The notes under the pieces: model-generated | The model's database searches: none | The model's input: only the letters and a program-made list of their open reading frames with translations | Told to the model about the DNA's origin: nothing | Shown here: positions 55,436-64,000 of the stretch, piece after piece | How positions within the stretch are numbered: the first letter of the stretch is position 1 | Layout: each line of letters opens with the position of its first letter | Program-made: the position numbers and the translations under genes | NCBI GenBank assembly: GCA_021186555.1 | Contig: JAJKFL010000011.1 | Span: forward strand, 3,169,501-3,233,500 | Direction of reading: 5' to 3' | Source: Reticulitermes speratus | Lineage: Eukaryota; Arthropoda; Insecta; Blattodea; Rhinotermitidae | Length of the DNA stretch: 64,000 bases

Positions 55436-55900
55436 CTTTGCCTTTAGCTTGTTCTAATTTTATTGCTCAGTTCCTGTAAAATGTTTTGACTTGTGTCACT
55501 TTTGTCACGAAGCTATACTGTGGTTGGTGTTTCAGTGTCAGGCCTTAATGAGTCTGAGTGCTTCATAAAAGAAGGGTAATTTTTCGGCTATCTGAGCAAT
55601 TTGGTTTAGTTCTATTGACTCAGTCTGTAGTTTTCAGACCTCCCTTTCATTATCTTAAACTGTGATGTGCCATGTCAAGGGAAGACAGTAAATTATATGC
55701 TTGAAAAGAAATTGCTGGGAAAATTAGTAGTTCTGTATGCAGGCCGAAGGGTGTGACGTAGGTGGAGAGTTTATGGCATTACGTAACGAGAAACAGACGA
55801 GCAGCGCTGAGATTTACACACCAGGTTCTAGATCCAGGAAATGCGTTTTGTCTCCAAGGGACCCTTGACCAATCCCAAATCTGTGGAAGCAAAGAGAAAT
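55436..55900. other. Unique sequence
   Basis: No repeat or gene recognised. Lies just upstream of the candidate ratchet site. Confidence 0.4.
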
Positions 55901-55937
55901 TATTTTTTGTCTTTCTCTTTTTTTGCAGGTAAGTACG
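55901..55937 (+). promoter_or_regulatory. Candidate recursive splice (ratchet) site
   Basis: A long pyrimidine tract (TTTTTTGTCTTTCTCTTTTT) ends in TTGCAG at 55928 and is followed immediately by GTAAGTACG. This is a strong 3' splice site fused to a strong 5' splice site with no exon between them, the arrangement of recursive splice sites in long insect introns. No coding frame spans it. Confidence 0.5.
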
Positions 55938-56120
55938 CCCTCGGTAGCAATGTCCCGCCTTTGGCTGTCTTCCAGTGAACTTGTCATTGACATGTGAGTT
56001 ACTGTTGTGTGTGCTGTTGCTTTGGCGTGACGTGGGTAGCTGCTGGTCGTCTAGACTAGACGGCGGTTTGAGCGAAAATGTATAAATCAGATAAAGTACA
56101 TAGTATGATTTAGTTAGAGT
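55938..56120. other. Unique sequence
   Basis: No feature recognised before the microsatellite. Confidence 0.35.
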
Positions 56121-56150
56121 ATCTATCTGTCTATCTATCTATCTATCTAG

Positions 56151-56193
<43 letters not shown>

Positions 56194-56720
56194 GCTATCT
56201 ATCTATCTAGCTATCTATCTATCTAGCTATCTATCTAGCTATCTATCTATCTAGCTATCTATCTATCTAGCTATCTAGCTATCTGTCTGTCTGTCTGTCT
56301 GTCTGTCTGCCTGTCTATCTTTCTATCTATCTGTCTGTCTATCTTTCTATCTATTTGTCTGTCTGTCTGCCTGTCTGTCTGCCTGTCTATCTTTCTATCT
56401 GTCTGTCTATCTTTCTATCTATTTGTCTGTCTGTCTGTCTGTCTGCCTGTCTATCTTTCTATCTATCTGTCTGTCTATCTTTCTATCTATTTGTCTGTCT
56501 GTCTGTCTCTCTCTCTCTGTCTGTCTATCTATCTATCAATCTATCTATCTACCCGTCTGTCCGTCCGTCTGTCTGTCTGTCCTGTCTATTGCTCCATCCA
56601 CCCAACCACCCACCCATCCATACATCCATTTATCTATCTCTGTCCATGAACCTACCTACCTACCTGTCTGTCTGTCTGTCTATCTGTCTCTGTCTGTCCA
56701 TATCTATTTTCTATTTACCT
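56121..56720. repeat. (CTAT/CTGT)n microsatellite, ~600 bp
   Basis: First CTAT units with CTAG variants (56121-56285), then CTGT/CTTT blocks, then mixed CCAT/CTAC units decaying to the right. The 167-codon open frame (Cys, Leu, Ser, Val) is repeat-derived. Confidence 0.97.
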
Positions 56721-57115
56721 CTCTCTGTGGCACTACAGGGCAGTGTGGTCCAGGACTCCCTCTTTTGCGTATCACCAAAATCGGGTAACTGTGCTTCAGT
56801 CGGCATTGCAGTGTCCTACTTTACCGATAACATCAAGCTCTCCATTAAGAAGTCATAGAATTTATAGCGTGAATATTCAGTGAAATTCTGATTTCTTAAT
56901 CTCCCTATAGGGCTATACGAACGGTTCAGGCGGGGTTTCTATGTTAAAGCTAGAAACGGGAATTATCAAAATATTTAGTTAAATTCCTGTGACGCTCGAG
57001 GAAAGCCAGTGCATCTTTGCTAGGATTGGGGGAGAAAATGACAATGGCCTGAACATGGAAAAGAGAAGCGACAGGAGTATGGAGGGAAGGAGTTTAGTGT
57101 GTAGTGCTTGTGGAA
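56721..57115. other. No feature recognised
   Basis: Unique sequence between two tandem repeats. Confidence 0.4.
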
Positions 57116-57990
57116 GTTGTTGTGTGTTCTGAAGTATAACTTGTTTTAGGTTTTGTAGACTTTTGTTGTGTGTTCTGAAATATAAATTGTCTTAGGTTTT
57201 GTAGACTTTTGTTATGTGTTCTGAAGTATAACTTGTCTTAGGTTTTGTAGACTTTTGTTGTGTGTTCTGAAGTATAAATTGTCTTAGGTTTTGTAGACTT
57301 TTGTTGTGTGTTCTGAAGTATAAATTGTCTTAGGTTTTGTAGACTTTTGTTATGTGTTCTGAAGTATAACTTGTCTTAGGTTTTGTAGACTTTTGTTGTG
57401 TGTTCTGAAGTATAAATTGTCTTAGGTTTTGTAGACTTTTGTTGTGTGTTCTGAAGTATAACTTGTCTTAGGTTTTGTAGGCTTTTGTTGTGTGTTCTGA
57501 AGTATAAATTGTCTTAGGTTTTGTAGACTTTTGTTATGTGTTCTGAAGTATAACTTGTCTTAGGTTTTGTAGACTTTTGTTGTGTGTTCTGAAGTATAAA
57601 TTGTCTTAGGTTTTGTAGACTTTTGTTCTGTGTTCTGAAGTATAACTTGTCTTAGGTTTTGTAGACTTTTGTTGTGTGTTCTGAAGTATAACTTGTCTTA
57701 GGTTTTGTAGGCTTTTGTTGTGTGTTCTGAAGTATAAATTGTCTTAGGTTTTGTAGACTTTTGTTATGTGTTCTGAAGTATAACTTGTCTTAGGTTTTGT
57801 AGACTTTTGTTGTGTGTTCTGAAGTATAAATTGTCTTAGGTTTTGTAGACTTTTGTTCTGTGTTCTGAAGTATAACTTGTCTTAGGTTTTGTAGACTTTT
57901 GTTATGTGTTCTGAAGTATAACTTGTCTTAGGTTTTGTGGACTTTTGTTATGTGTTCTGAAGTATAACTTGTCTTAGGTTTTGTGGACTT
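57116..57990. repeat. 46-bp minisatellite with 5-unit higher-order repeat
   Basis: Unit TTTTGTAGACTTTTGTTGTG, TGTTCTGAAGTATAACTTGT, CTTAGG; about 19 copies. Variants GTTGTG/GTTATG/GTTCTG and TATAACTTG/TATAAATTG come in a fixed order of five, repeated at about 57430-57665 and 57665-57900 (each starting with a GTAGGCTT unit). Confidence 0.95.
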
Positions 57991-59375
57991 TTGCCACATG
58001 ATGCACTGCTTATGCAGACTGGTGTAGCGGACCAAAGGAAGGATATGACTCGCACCTTTGATACTGAAACCACAAAACCGCGGAAACCGTTAGATAGCAG
58101 ATATTTTGCATACATCAGCGTGTTATGGCAGTGAACAAGAAGTAAAGGGAACTAAATTACGGTATTTATTGCGCTTCTTTTATGCTTCGAGTAGATTCGA
58201 ATGCTTGTTTATTGCATTGTTCATACTGAAGGTTACTGCAGTGGTACAGGACTCTAATTACATTTTCCTACAACTAAACTCCTCGAAATAAATCCGAGAA
58301 TTCTCTAAAACTAAAACTAAAACAAAGTCAGTCTTTGATCTCGTACTGTTTGGATAGCACATGGTTATGCGCAGTACCACACCGCATTTCCTCATCCTTC
58401 TTCTTTTTCATCCTCTTTCTGTGTACTTTAAATGCTGTCAGCTGCATAACCGAGCAGTTTGGTGTAGTGGAAGTATTGTTGCCTTAGTCTTGTCAAGAAT
58501 GCGTACTGCTCTAAAACTCGACCGGATTACTCTCTGCCGCGATTAAAATGTTTTTTATGGGTTTCTTCAGTCTGTAAAGATGAATTCTGGGATAGAAACC
58601 CACTCCCCCGCTATTTCGCAGATCACTCTCAGCTCAGTCAAGCTCTGTCCTTCATTAAGTGAGGTTCATTGCTTTCGTGATTTATGGAAGCAGACTATCC
58701 TTCCATCGTTTAATGTGTTTTTATGCTTTGGTGGTTGTTGTGTACCTTTACTGCTGGAATTTTATGAGTCCTTGTAACCAAATAGGCGTTTTACATTGAA
58801 CAGGGTTTCCGGTATTCGTGATTCCGATGTTCGTGATGGTTTTACCGGCCCCCGTTAATCACGAGCGTCGAGAATCTATTGTGCTATAGACTATATGGGA
58901 AGTTCAGATGAGTGGAATATATACAGGGTGTGCGGCTTAAAGCGTAACCCGGTCATAGCTGCATTGCTAACGATGATGCCGTCCTGTCCACAGTACGCAG
59001 TCCCGCGTTAAAAAAACTCCCTGTAGTTTGAAACAGGGTTAAAAATAAACACGATTAGCTGGAAAAATGCTTGAAAATGTACCTAGAAGACAGAGATGTG
59101 GGGATTGGGGATAATATTAAAATTTATTTAAGGAACTAAATTTGTGTGAGATATATTGAAGTGGTTCAGGTTCGAGTCACGTACTTCAGTTTTAACAATC
59201 TATATACCGCCATTTGATCTGTACGGCGTCACGGGAACGTCATGCTGTAATTTAGTGTACTGAAAATCCACTGCTCTGATTTCAGCGCTTTTCGTTGCAA
59301 AATTTGAGGTTCTCACGTCTGTGACAATATCTGAGATGTGACACCGTAGAGTCTGGTAGATATTTACGAATATTA
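57991..59375. other. Unique stretch; lone mariner-type end at 58924
   Basis: No gene recognised. CAGGGTGTGCGGCTTAAAGC preceded by TA at 58922-58923 resembles a mariner-type end, but no complementary partner is visible. Short frames at 58106-58777 are unremarkable. Confidence 0.4.
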
Positions 59376-59377
59376 TC

Positions 59378-59640
59378 CAGAAGGATAGCGTAGTCGGTAT
59401 AGCAACTCGCTACGAGTTGGACGGTCCGAGGATCGAATCCCGGTTGGAGCGAGATTTTCAGCACCCGTCCAGACCAGCCCTGGGACCTACCCAGCCTCTT
59501 GTACAATGGATACCGGGTCATTCCCGGGGGTAAAGCGGCCGGGGCGTGGCGTTGACCACCCATCCCCTCCCATCTTGCTCCGAGGTTAAAGAAAGAGTAG
59601 AGCTATAACTCTAATCCCCCCTCTGGGCCTTCATGGCGTG
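59378..59640 (+). mobile_element. SINE-C copy
   Basis: GATAGCGTAGTCGGTATAGC, GAGGATCGAATCCCGGTTGG, CCCGTCCAGACCAGCCCTGG, and the tail GAACTTTACGCTACCTTACC. Confidence 0.86.
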
Positions 59641-59886
59641 TTCTAGGTTGAACTTTACGCTACCTTACCTAGAAGACTGTAATCTTTTATTCTTCTATCT
59701 GCGAAGTTACTTAAATCTTGCTTCTTGTTCTAAGTTGTACTTTATCTTGCCGTAAATTCCTTGCCCATTGCAGAATACACGAATAGAACATTCTGGGAAA
59801 TTTCTCTAATAAGTGGAGAATTGTGTGACTTAAACGGGCTGGATAGGAAGGTACTCGTAGAGGTTACGCGTGCGGAATCTTATTTA

Positions 59887-60507
59887 GGCTAGGCGCACAC
59901 TTGCGATTTATTGCCGCCGCGACTGAAAAGTCGCAATCGCCGAAAAGTATTGTGGACCGCACACGGCGACCAAAAAATCGCTAGTATATTTCAGTAATGG
60001 TATGGATTTCATCGAAAGTACTTGTGTGATTGCCTTATTACTGCGTATGAAATCCAAAAAAAGACGCAAACGAAAACATTGGGTGCACCCACTTATAAGT
60101 CAAATTTTTTGTCATACAGAACAGGCCGTTTTTCCGATTCAAAAATCAATTTCTCCGTGTCCAAAACAATGTGTGACGGTGAATCATCAACAGCAGATTC
60201 GTTATCAGACATAATTCAATATCAATAACAAATAATTCAAATACAATAATATTCAATGATAGATTTCTCTCCAAAGATTGAACTGCGACTGAACAGCAGC
60301 AGAAGCAAGTGTGCGCAGGTTCATTCCTGTCTATGTAACCCATTTTAATTCGCGACAGTCGCGTCGTTAGTAAAATAGGGCTGGTTGCGTCTTTTTAATC
60401 GCTGCTTTTATTTAGTCGCATGTGCGCGCATTCCTACTGAAAACAGTGTGTTCTATTTGTGCGACTAAATAATCTCGCTATAGAAAATCGCAAGTTTGCG
60501 CCTAGCC
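59887..60507 (+). mobile_element. PIF/Harbinger-like deletion derivative
   Basis: Inverted ends GGCTAGGCGCACACTTGCGA / complement GGCTAGGCGCAAACTTGCGA, flanked by TTA (59884-59886, 60508-60510), the usual PIF/Harbinger target. 621 bp with only a short coding remnant. Confidence 0.85.
60002..60110 (+). pseudogene. Harbinger-type transposase, N-terminal remnant
   Basis: MDFIESTCVIALLL, then KKRRKRKHWVHPL: the basic KRR..HWVHP segment is typical of the start of insect PIF/Harbinger transposases (HARBI1-like). It runs out of similarity after about 36 codons at a deletion junction. The catalytic DDE domain is absent. Confidence 0.6.
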
Positions 60508-60586
60508 TTAGACTTTCCATATAACACCCCTGTTAGAGACGTTGCCGCTATATATCTGCGCCCAGGTACGGAATCACGATAATATA

Positions 60587-60664
60587 CAGGGTATACACAA
60601 AAGAATGGTGCGGTTTCAATAGTGAAAACTGTTGAAACCGCACCATTCTTTTGTGTATACCCTG
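60587..60664. mobile_element. Perfect-hairpin mariner MITE, family 1
   Basis: 78 bp with perfectly complementary 33-nt arms (from CAGGGTATACACAAAAGAAT) and a ~12-nt loop, flanked by TA (60585-60586, 60665-60666). Smaller sibling of 61817-62394. Confidence 0.9.
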
Positions 60665-60775
60665 TATATATGACGTACGTGATATCAGTAGGCCTACACA
60701 TGATTATGAAATGCGCTGTTTGATATTTTGTATAACCCTTTGACCCTTATCTGCATTTGTTGCAGATCCGAATGT

Positions 60776-61020
60776 ATTTTAGGCGCTTTAACAAAGTTTT
60801 AAAAATCTTATACTATTTTCGTCATGTCTGTCCGTCTTTCCGCCCGCATGGAACAGTTGGACTTACAGTGAACGATTTTCGTGGAATGTTATATTGGGAA
60901 TCTTTACTAAGATCTGTCGAACAAATTTAATCTTGTTTAAAATCAGACAAAAATATAGCCTGCACTTTGCATGAGGACCTACATACATTTATGTCGTTGG
61001 TCTGTATAATGGAGACAGAC
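60776..61020 (+). mobile_element. Repeat F, truncated and diverged
   Basis: TTTTAGGCGCTTTAACAAAG, TTTCGTCATGTCTGTCCGTC and CATGAGGACCTACATACATT follow F order. The right half is missing. Confidence 0.6.
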
Positions 61021-61326
61021 CGCGTTCTCTGTGAGCTACGGAATGAGTTGCTTTACTGTGGAAGCACGCGGGTAAACACACGGTAATGTTGTGTTCGTGT
61101 GCCCGACAAGCAATGCCACAAATCTTCAGAAATTCGCCACCTCCCTGTTATGGATTTATTTTATGGCTTTTGTGCAAAGACCGCGCAATACGCAGCTACC
61201 TTACATGTTGCTGTTTTTCCTTTTGGTAAATTTTATTTCAATGTTAAAGTAAAAAAATACATCTGATAATGACGTTTGACGTTAAAGGCAATGTAAATGT
61301 GACAATACACGTAATGAAGCACCACG
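61021..61326. other. No feature recognised
   Basis: Unique sequence. Confidence 0.35.
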
Positions 61327-61445
61327 CCGTGAAGGCATATGAGAAGCAGTATATAGCGCTACACATTTGTAGTCTTGGTGGGTAAGAGGTCAGCTTCACG
61401 CTCCGGTCGTTATATCCTCAGGGAAAGAGCCCCGGCACACACTGG
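61327..61445 (-). mobile_element. SINE-C fragment
   Basis: GTGAAGGCATATGAGAAGCA, CAGCTTCACGCTCCGGTCGT and GGGAAAGAGCCCCGGCAC follow reverse SINE-C 3' body order. Head missing. Confidence 0.55.
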
Positions 61446-61812
61446 TTAGAACGTCGAAACTGGAAGGATACTTTGGACATCGAATTGTGGCTTATACAAG
61501 TAAGTCAGTTTAAACTTTGGATTTAAATGCCTAAATCCGGGCTGCAAAAGACGTGCCACGTGGCATTCAACTGTCAGTTTCAGTGCCTCCCAGGTTTCAT
61601 TCTTACCTCAAACGAATTCTATGGAACACTGACACAGAATTACAATAACCACTGCAATAGGAACAGCTGTTGTTCACATCTTAGGCAGGAGTTCAAGAAA
61701 CATTCTGCATTAAAATCCACGGCAACTTACGATCAGCAGTGCTAGCAGTGATTGGTGTACAGCCATCAGCGAATAAATTTAACATACCTTTTTGTGAACA
61801 TTCATGTATAAC
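61446..61812. other. Unique; short cysteine-containing frame
   Basis: A 72-codon plus frame (61527-61745) with six cysteines. No signal peptide or family recognised, so not called a gene. Confidence 0.3.
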
Positions 61813-61816
61813 AATA

Positions 61817-62394
61817 CAGGGCGTACACAAAAGAATGGTGCGGTTTCAAAAGTGAATAAAAAATTTATTTCTCATCTTACACGGGCACAACATACACCTT
61901 CAGCGGCGGCAACTGTCCAAGTTTCTCATTTGGTAATTACAATCCTTCAATGTGTGCACCCTGGGTCACACGACACACATCCACACGGTAATCAAACTCA
62001 TCCCAGACCCGGTGTAGCATGTCCGCTGTAATGGCCTGCAGTGCATGCGTTATCCGATCACGAATTTCATGGATGGACGTGGGCAATGGTGGTACATAAA
62101 CGCTGTCTTTAACGAACCCCCCAAAGAAAGAAACCGTGCACGAAACTCACGCTGCACTGTAATCACAGATCTGGACACCTCAAAACGGAGCACACAGAAA
62201 GCCTTCTCCTGCTGCAACGCCATCTTTGAAACTGTCCCCGCGGCCACGCAGTAAGCATGAGAAGCGAACTGCTGGTAGCGCATGAGAAACTTGGACAGTT
62301 GCCGCCGCTGACGGTGTATGTTGTGCCCGTGTAATGTGAGACATAAATTTTTTATTCACTTTTGAAACCGCACCATTCTTTTGTGTAAGCCCTG
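61817..62394 (-). mobile_element. Mariner deletion derivative, family 1
   Basis: 578 bp with long inverted repeats (about 114 bp) starting CAGGGCGTACACAAAAGAAT, flanked by TA (61815-61816, 62395-62396). Parent type of the hairpin MITEs at 1534 and 60587. Confidence 0.9.
61937..62223 (-). pseudogene. Mariner/IS630 transposase, internally deleted
   Basis: ATG at 62221-62223 begins MALQQEKAFCVLRFEVSRS and VITVQREFRARF, the DUF4817-type helix-turn-helix start. At about 62125 it jumps to the C-terminal part (GGFVKDSVYVPPLP, DMLHRVWDEFDYRVDVC, RVTQGAHIEGL, TAA at 61937-61939) with a frame change. The whole catalytic core is gone. It keeps more of the DNA-binding domain than the 24.7-kb copy. Confidence 0.88.
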
Positions 62395-62414
62395 TATATG
62401 CACACAACAGAATT

Positions 62415-62663
62415 AAATATCATAAATAGGCTTGTACCTCCCTATATGTTTCGGCCATAAATCGCCATCTTCAGGGGTTTAAGTACAGAGGAATATATTA
62501 TACCAATACATTAATCTATCGTGTATAATATTAAAATGTTAACATCAGAGAAAGTATACAAGACATGAATGTTCTGGTATTGTGTATTCCTCTGTGCTTA
62601 AATCCCTGAAGATGGCGATTTATTGCCGAAACGTATAGAAAGTTACAAGCTTATTTATGATTT
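62415..62663. mobile_element. Hammerhead element 8, short and decayed
   Basis: Inverted arms of about 85 bp (from ATCATAAATAGGCTTGTAC, and its near-complement to 62663). Both arms contain CTGAAGATGGCGATTTAT and a GCCGAAAC segment. Tail box not seen; repeat F follows directly. Confidence 0.7.
62601..62645 (+). ncRNA. Hammerhead-like relic, element 8
   Basis: CTGAAGA, extra T, GGC.../GCC and GAAAC are intact. The helix III palindrome has decayed to ACGTATAG and stem I is lost, so cleavage is unlikely. Its inverted partner is at about 62437-62477. Confidence 0.55.
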
Positions 62664-62665
62664 TT

Positions 62666-63183
62666 AGGCGCGTTCGCTAATTGCGAGAAGGGCCTATTAG
62701 CTTCGTCATGTCTGTCCGTCCGTTCGCGTGGAACATCTCGACCCCCCACTGCACGCATGTTCATGAAATTTAATAGTTGATTATTTTTTGAAAATCTGTC
62801 GAGAAAGTTTAAACTTTATTAAAATCTGACAAGAATAACGGGTACTTACATGATTACCTGTGTACATTTGTGATAATATCTGGCTGAATTCTTCTTAGAA
62901 TGAGAAATAGTTCAGACAAAATTGTAGGGCAAATCAGAACACACATTTTATGTTCAATAACGTTTTTCCGAAAATCATTCGTTTATGAGATAATTTAGAA
63001 AAATATGGTAGAGCCCGACAAGTCAGAGATGACAATATAATACGGCGCATGCGCTTTGCATGCTGCGTAGCTAGGGCTATAAACACACACTCAGAATATG
63101 TAATACTTATTGCTTTTCCACAGCAACAATGGTTACGCGAACGCGCCTCAATGTTACGTTTATACGTACATTGCGTGTCTTGT
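62666..63183 (+). mobile_element. Repeat F, full-length
   Basis: TTTTTAGGCGCGTTCGC to CATTGCGTGTCTTGTTA. Good reference copy for the family. Confidence 0.8.
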
Positions 63184-63594
63184 TACATCTGTGTAGACAT
63201 GTGAATGTATACAAACACAATGAACGGAGTGAAGAATAGCAAATATCTTTTCGTGATTTATCTTACAGCTTTGTCAGCATCTCAGGCTATGGATTGTGTA
63301 ATGGTAGGGTGATTGATGAATAGGCAGGGATTTGGAAGGAAATAATGTTGGCCTGATCGAGGTACTATTCTGGCATTTGACTGCATGGACTGAGGAAGAG
63401 CATAACCCTCAATATTGCTGGTGTTTTGGCCGAGATACGAAATCCGAGACCCCCATTTACAAGTTCGTAACTTTAACTTCACATCAACCTGTATCGTCTG
63501 ATTGTTGTTGCTGCCGGACCACGTCACAGGGTGTGTTCTATGTCGTTTGTTTAACCTTATGAAGTTTAAGATTAACCGAATTGTATTAAGATTC
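63184..63594. other. No feature recognised
   Basis: Unique. Overlapping plus and minus frames of 76 and 111 codons at 63282-63617, no domain. Confidence 0.35.
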
Positions 63595-64000
63595 AGCTCG
63601 TACCGCGCAGTAAACACACTCCGTCTCAGTTATGAACAGCCAGTCAGTTAATGTTGTACAGTGAAATAATCGCTGTTTGTTCTGAGATTCACACAAAACA
63701 CATAAATACAGTCCGTACCGCGCAGTAAACACACTCCGTCTCAGTTATACAAACCAGTCAGTTAATGTTGTACAGTGAAATAATCGCTGTTTGTTCTGAG
63801 ATCCACACAAAACACATAAATACAGTCCGTACCGCGCAGTAAACACACTCCGTCTCAGTTATACAAACCAGTCAGTTAATGTTGTACAGTGAAATAATCG
63901 CTGTTTGTTCTGAGATGCACACAATACACATAAATACAGTCCGTACCGCGCAGTAAACACACTCCGTCTCAGTTATACAAACCAGTCAGTTAATGTTGTA
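63595..64000 (-). repeat. 114-bp satellite, array C (reverse), runs off window
   Basis: At least 3.5 monomers in reverse orientation (TACCGCGCAGTAAACACACT, CGTCTCAGTTATACAAACCA, TGTACAGTGAAATAATCGCT). Array length beyond 64000 is unknown. Confidence 0.95.

Noticed and set aside
56355..56858. 167-codon frame rich in Cys, Leu, Ser, Val
   Set aside because: Translation of the tetranucleotide microsatellite; another frame over the same DNA is also open.
61527..61745. Cysteine-rich secreted peptide
   Set aside because: No signal peptide, irregular cysteine spacing and no splice context; likely a chance frame.

Overview
This window looks like intergenic or intronic DNA of an insect with a large, repeat-rich nuclear genome. 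The non-LTR retrotransposon tails, tRNA-derived SINEs and SETMAR/IS630-type mariner remnants resemble what I remember of cockroach (Periplaneta-like, Blattodea) assemblies. The insect assignment is fairly safe. The genus is an inference from remembered repeat families, not from a search. I recognise no intact host protein-coding gene, rRNA or functional tRNA. Nearly all long open frames lie inside tandem repeats or dead transposons.

Layout. 1-1237 is a 28-bp satellite in which 16 monomers carry an exact CENP-B-box consensus. 1.5-9 kb holds mariner fragments, SINEs of several families (called A to E here) and a retrotransposon tail. 9.4-14 kb holds a short 114-bp satellite array and three members of a family with inverted arms that carries hammerhead-ribozyme motifs. 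14.4-19 kb holds a 49-bp minisatellite, two jockey-like LINE 3' ends and SINE copies. 19.7-23.3 kb holds a nested pair of hammerhead elements, a 31-bp minisatellite and another hammerhead relic. 23.4-31 kb holds SINE-E, two mariner deletion derivatives, the larger 49-bp array, a frameshifted reverse-transcriptase fragment and copies of a ~500-bp repeat called F. 31-44 kb is SINE-dense, with a 24-bp minisatellite, LINE tails, a pogo-like remnant and microsatellites. 44.7-47.5 kb is the main 114-bp satellite array. 48-64 kb holds more SINEs, a 40-bp minisatellite, hAT-like and PIF/Harbinger-like deletion derivatives, a candidate recursive splice site, a 46-bp minisatellite and a second 114-bp array on the opposite strand that runs off the window end.

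Most striking result. At least seven dispersed elements carry the motif CTGANGA - helix - GAAA - short palindrome - NTH. Stems I, II and III change sequence between copies but stay paired, residue 17 is A, C or U and never G, and all share one extra U before helix II. This is what a type I hammerhead with a very short helix III should look like, as known from Penelope-like elements. Four copies have target-site duplications of 8-14 bp, one is inserted inside another, and four or five loci share a tail box (AAGATGCACGGTG or a close variant) outside the arms. The arms are inverted rather than direct, and two members have a minisatellite between the arms. No reverse transcriptase or GIY-YIG reading frame lies in any of them, so they are probably mobilised in trans.

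A second signal is a textbook recursive-splice (ratchet) sequence at about 55.9 kb on the plus strand. If it is used, this gene-poor window would be part of one very long intron.
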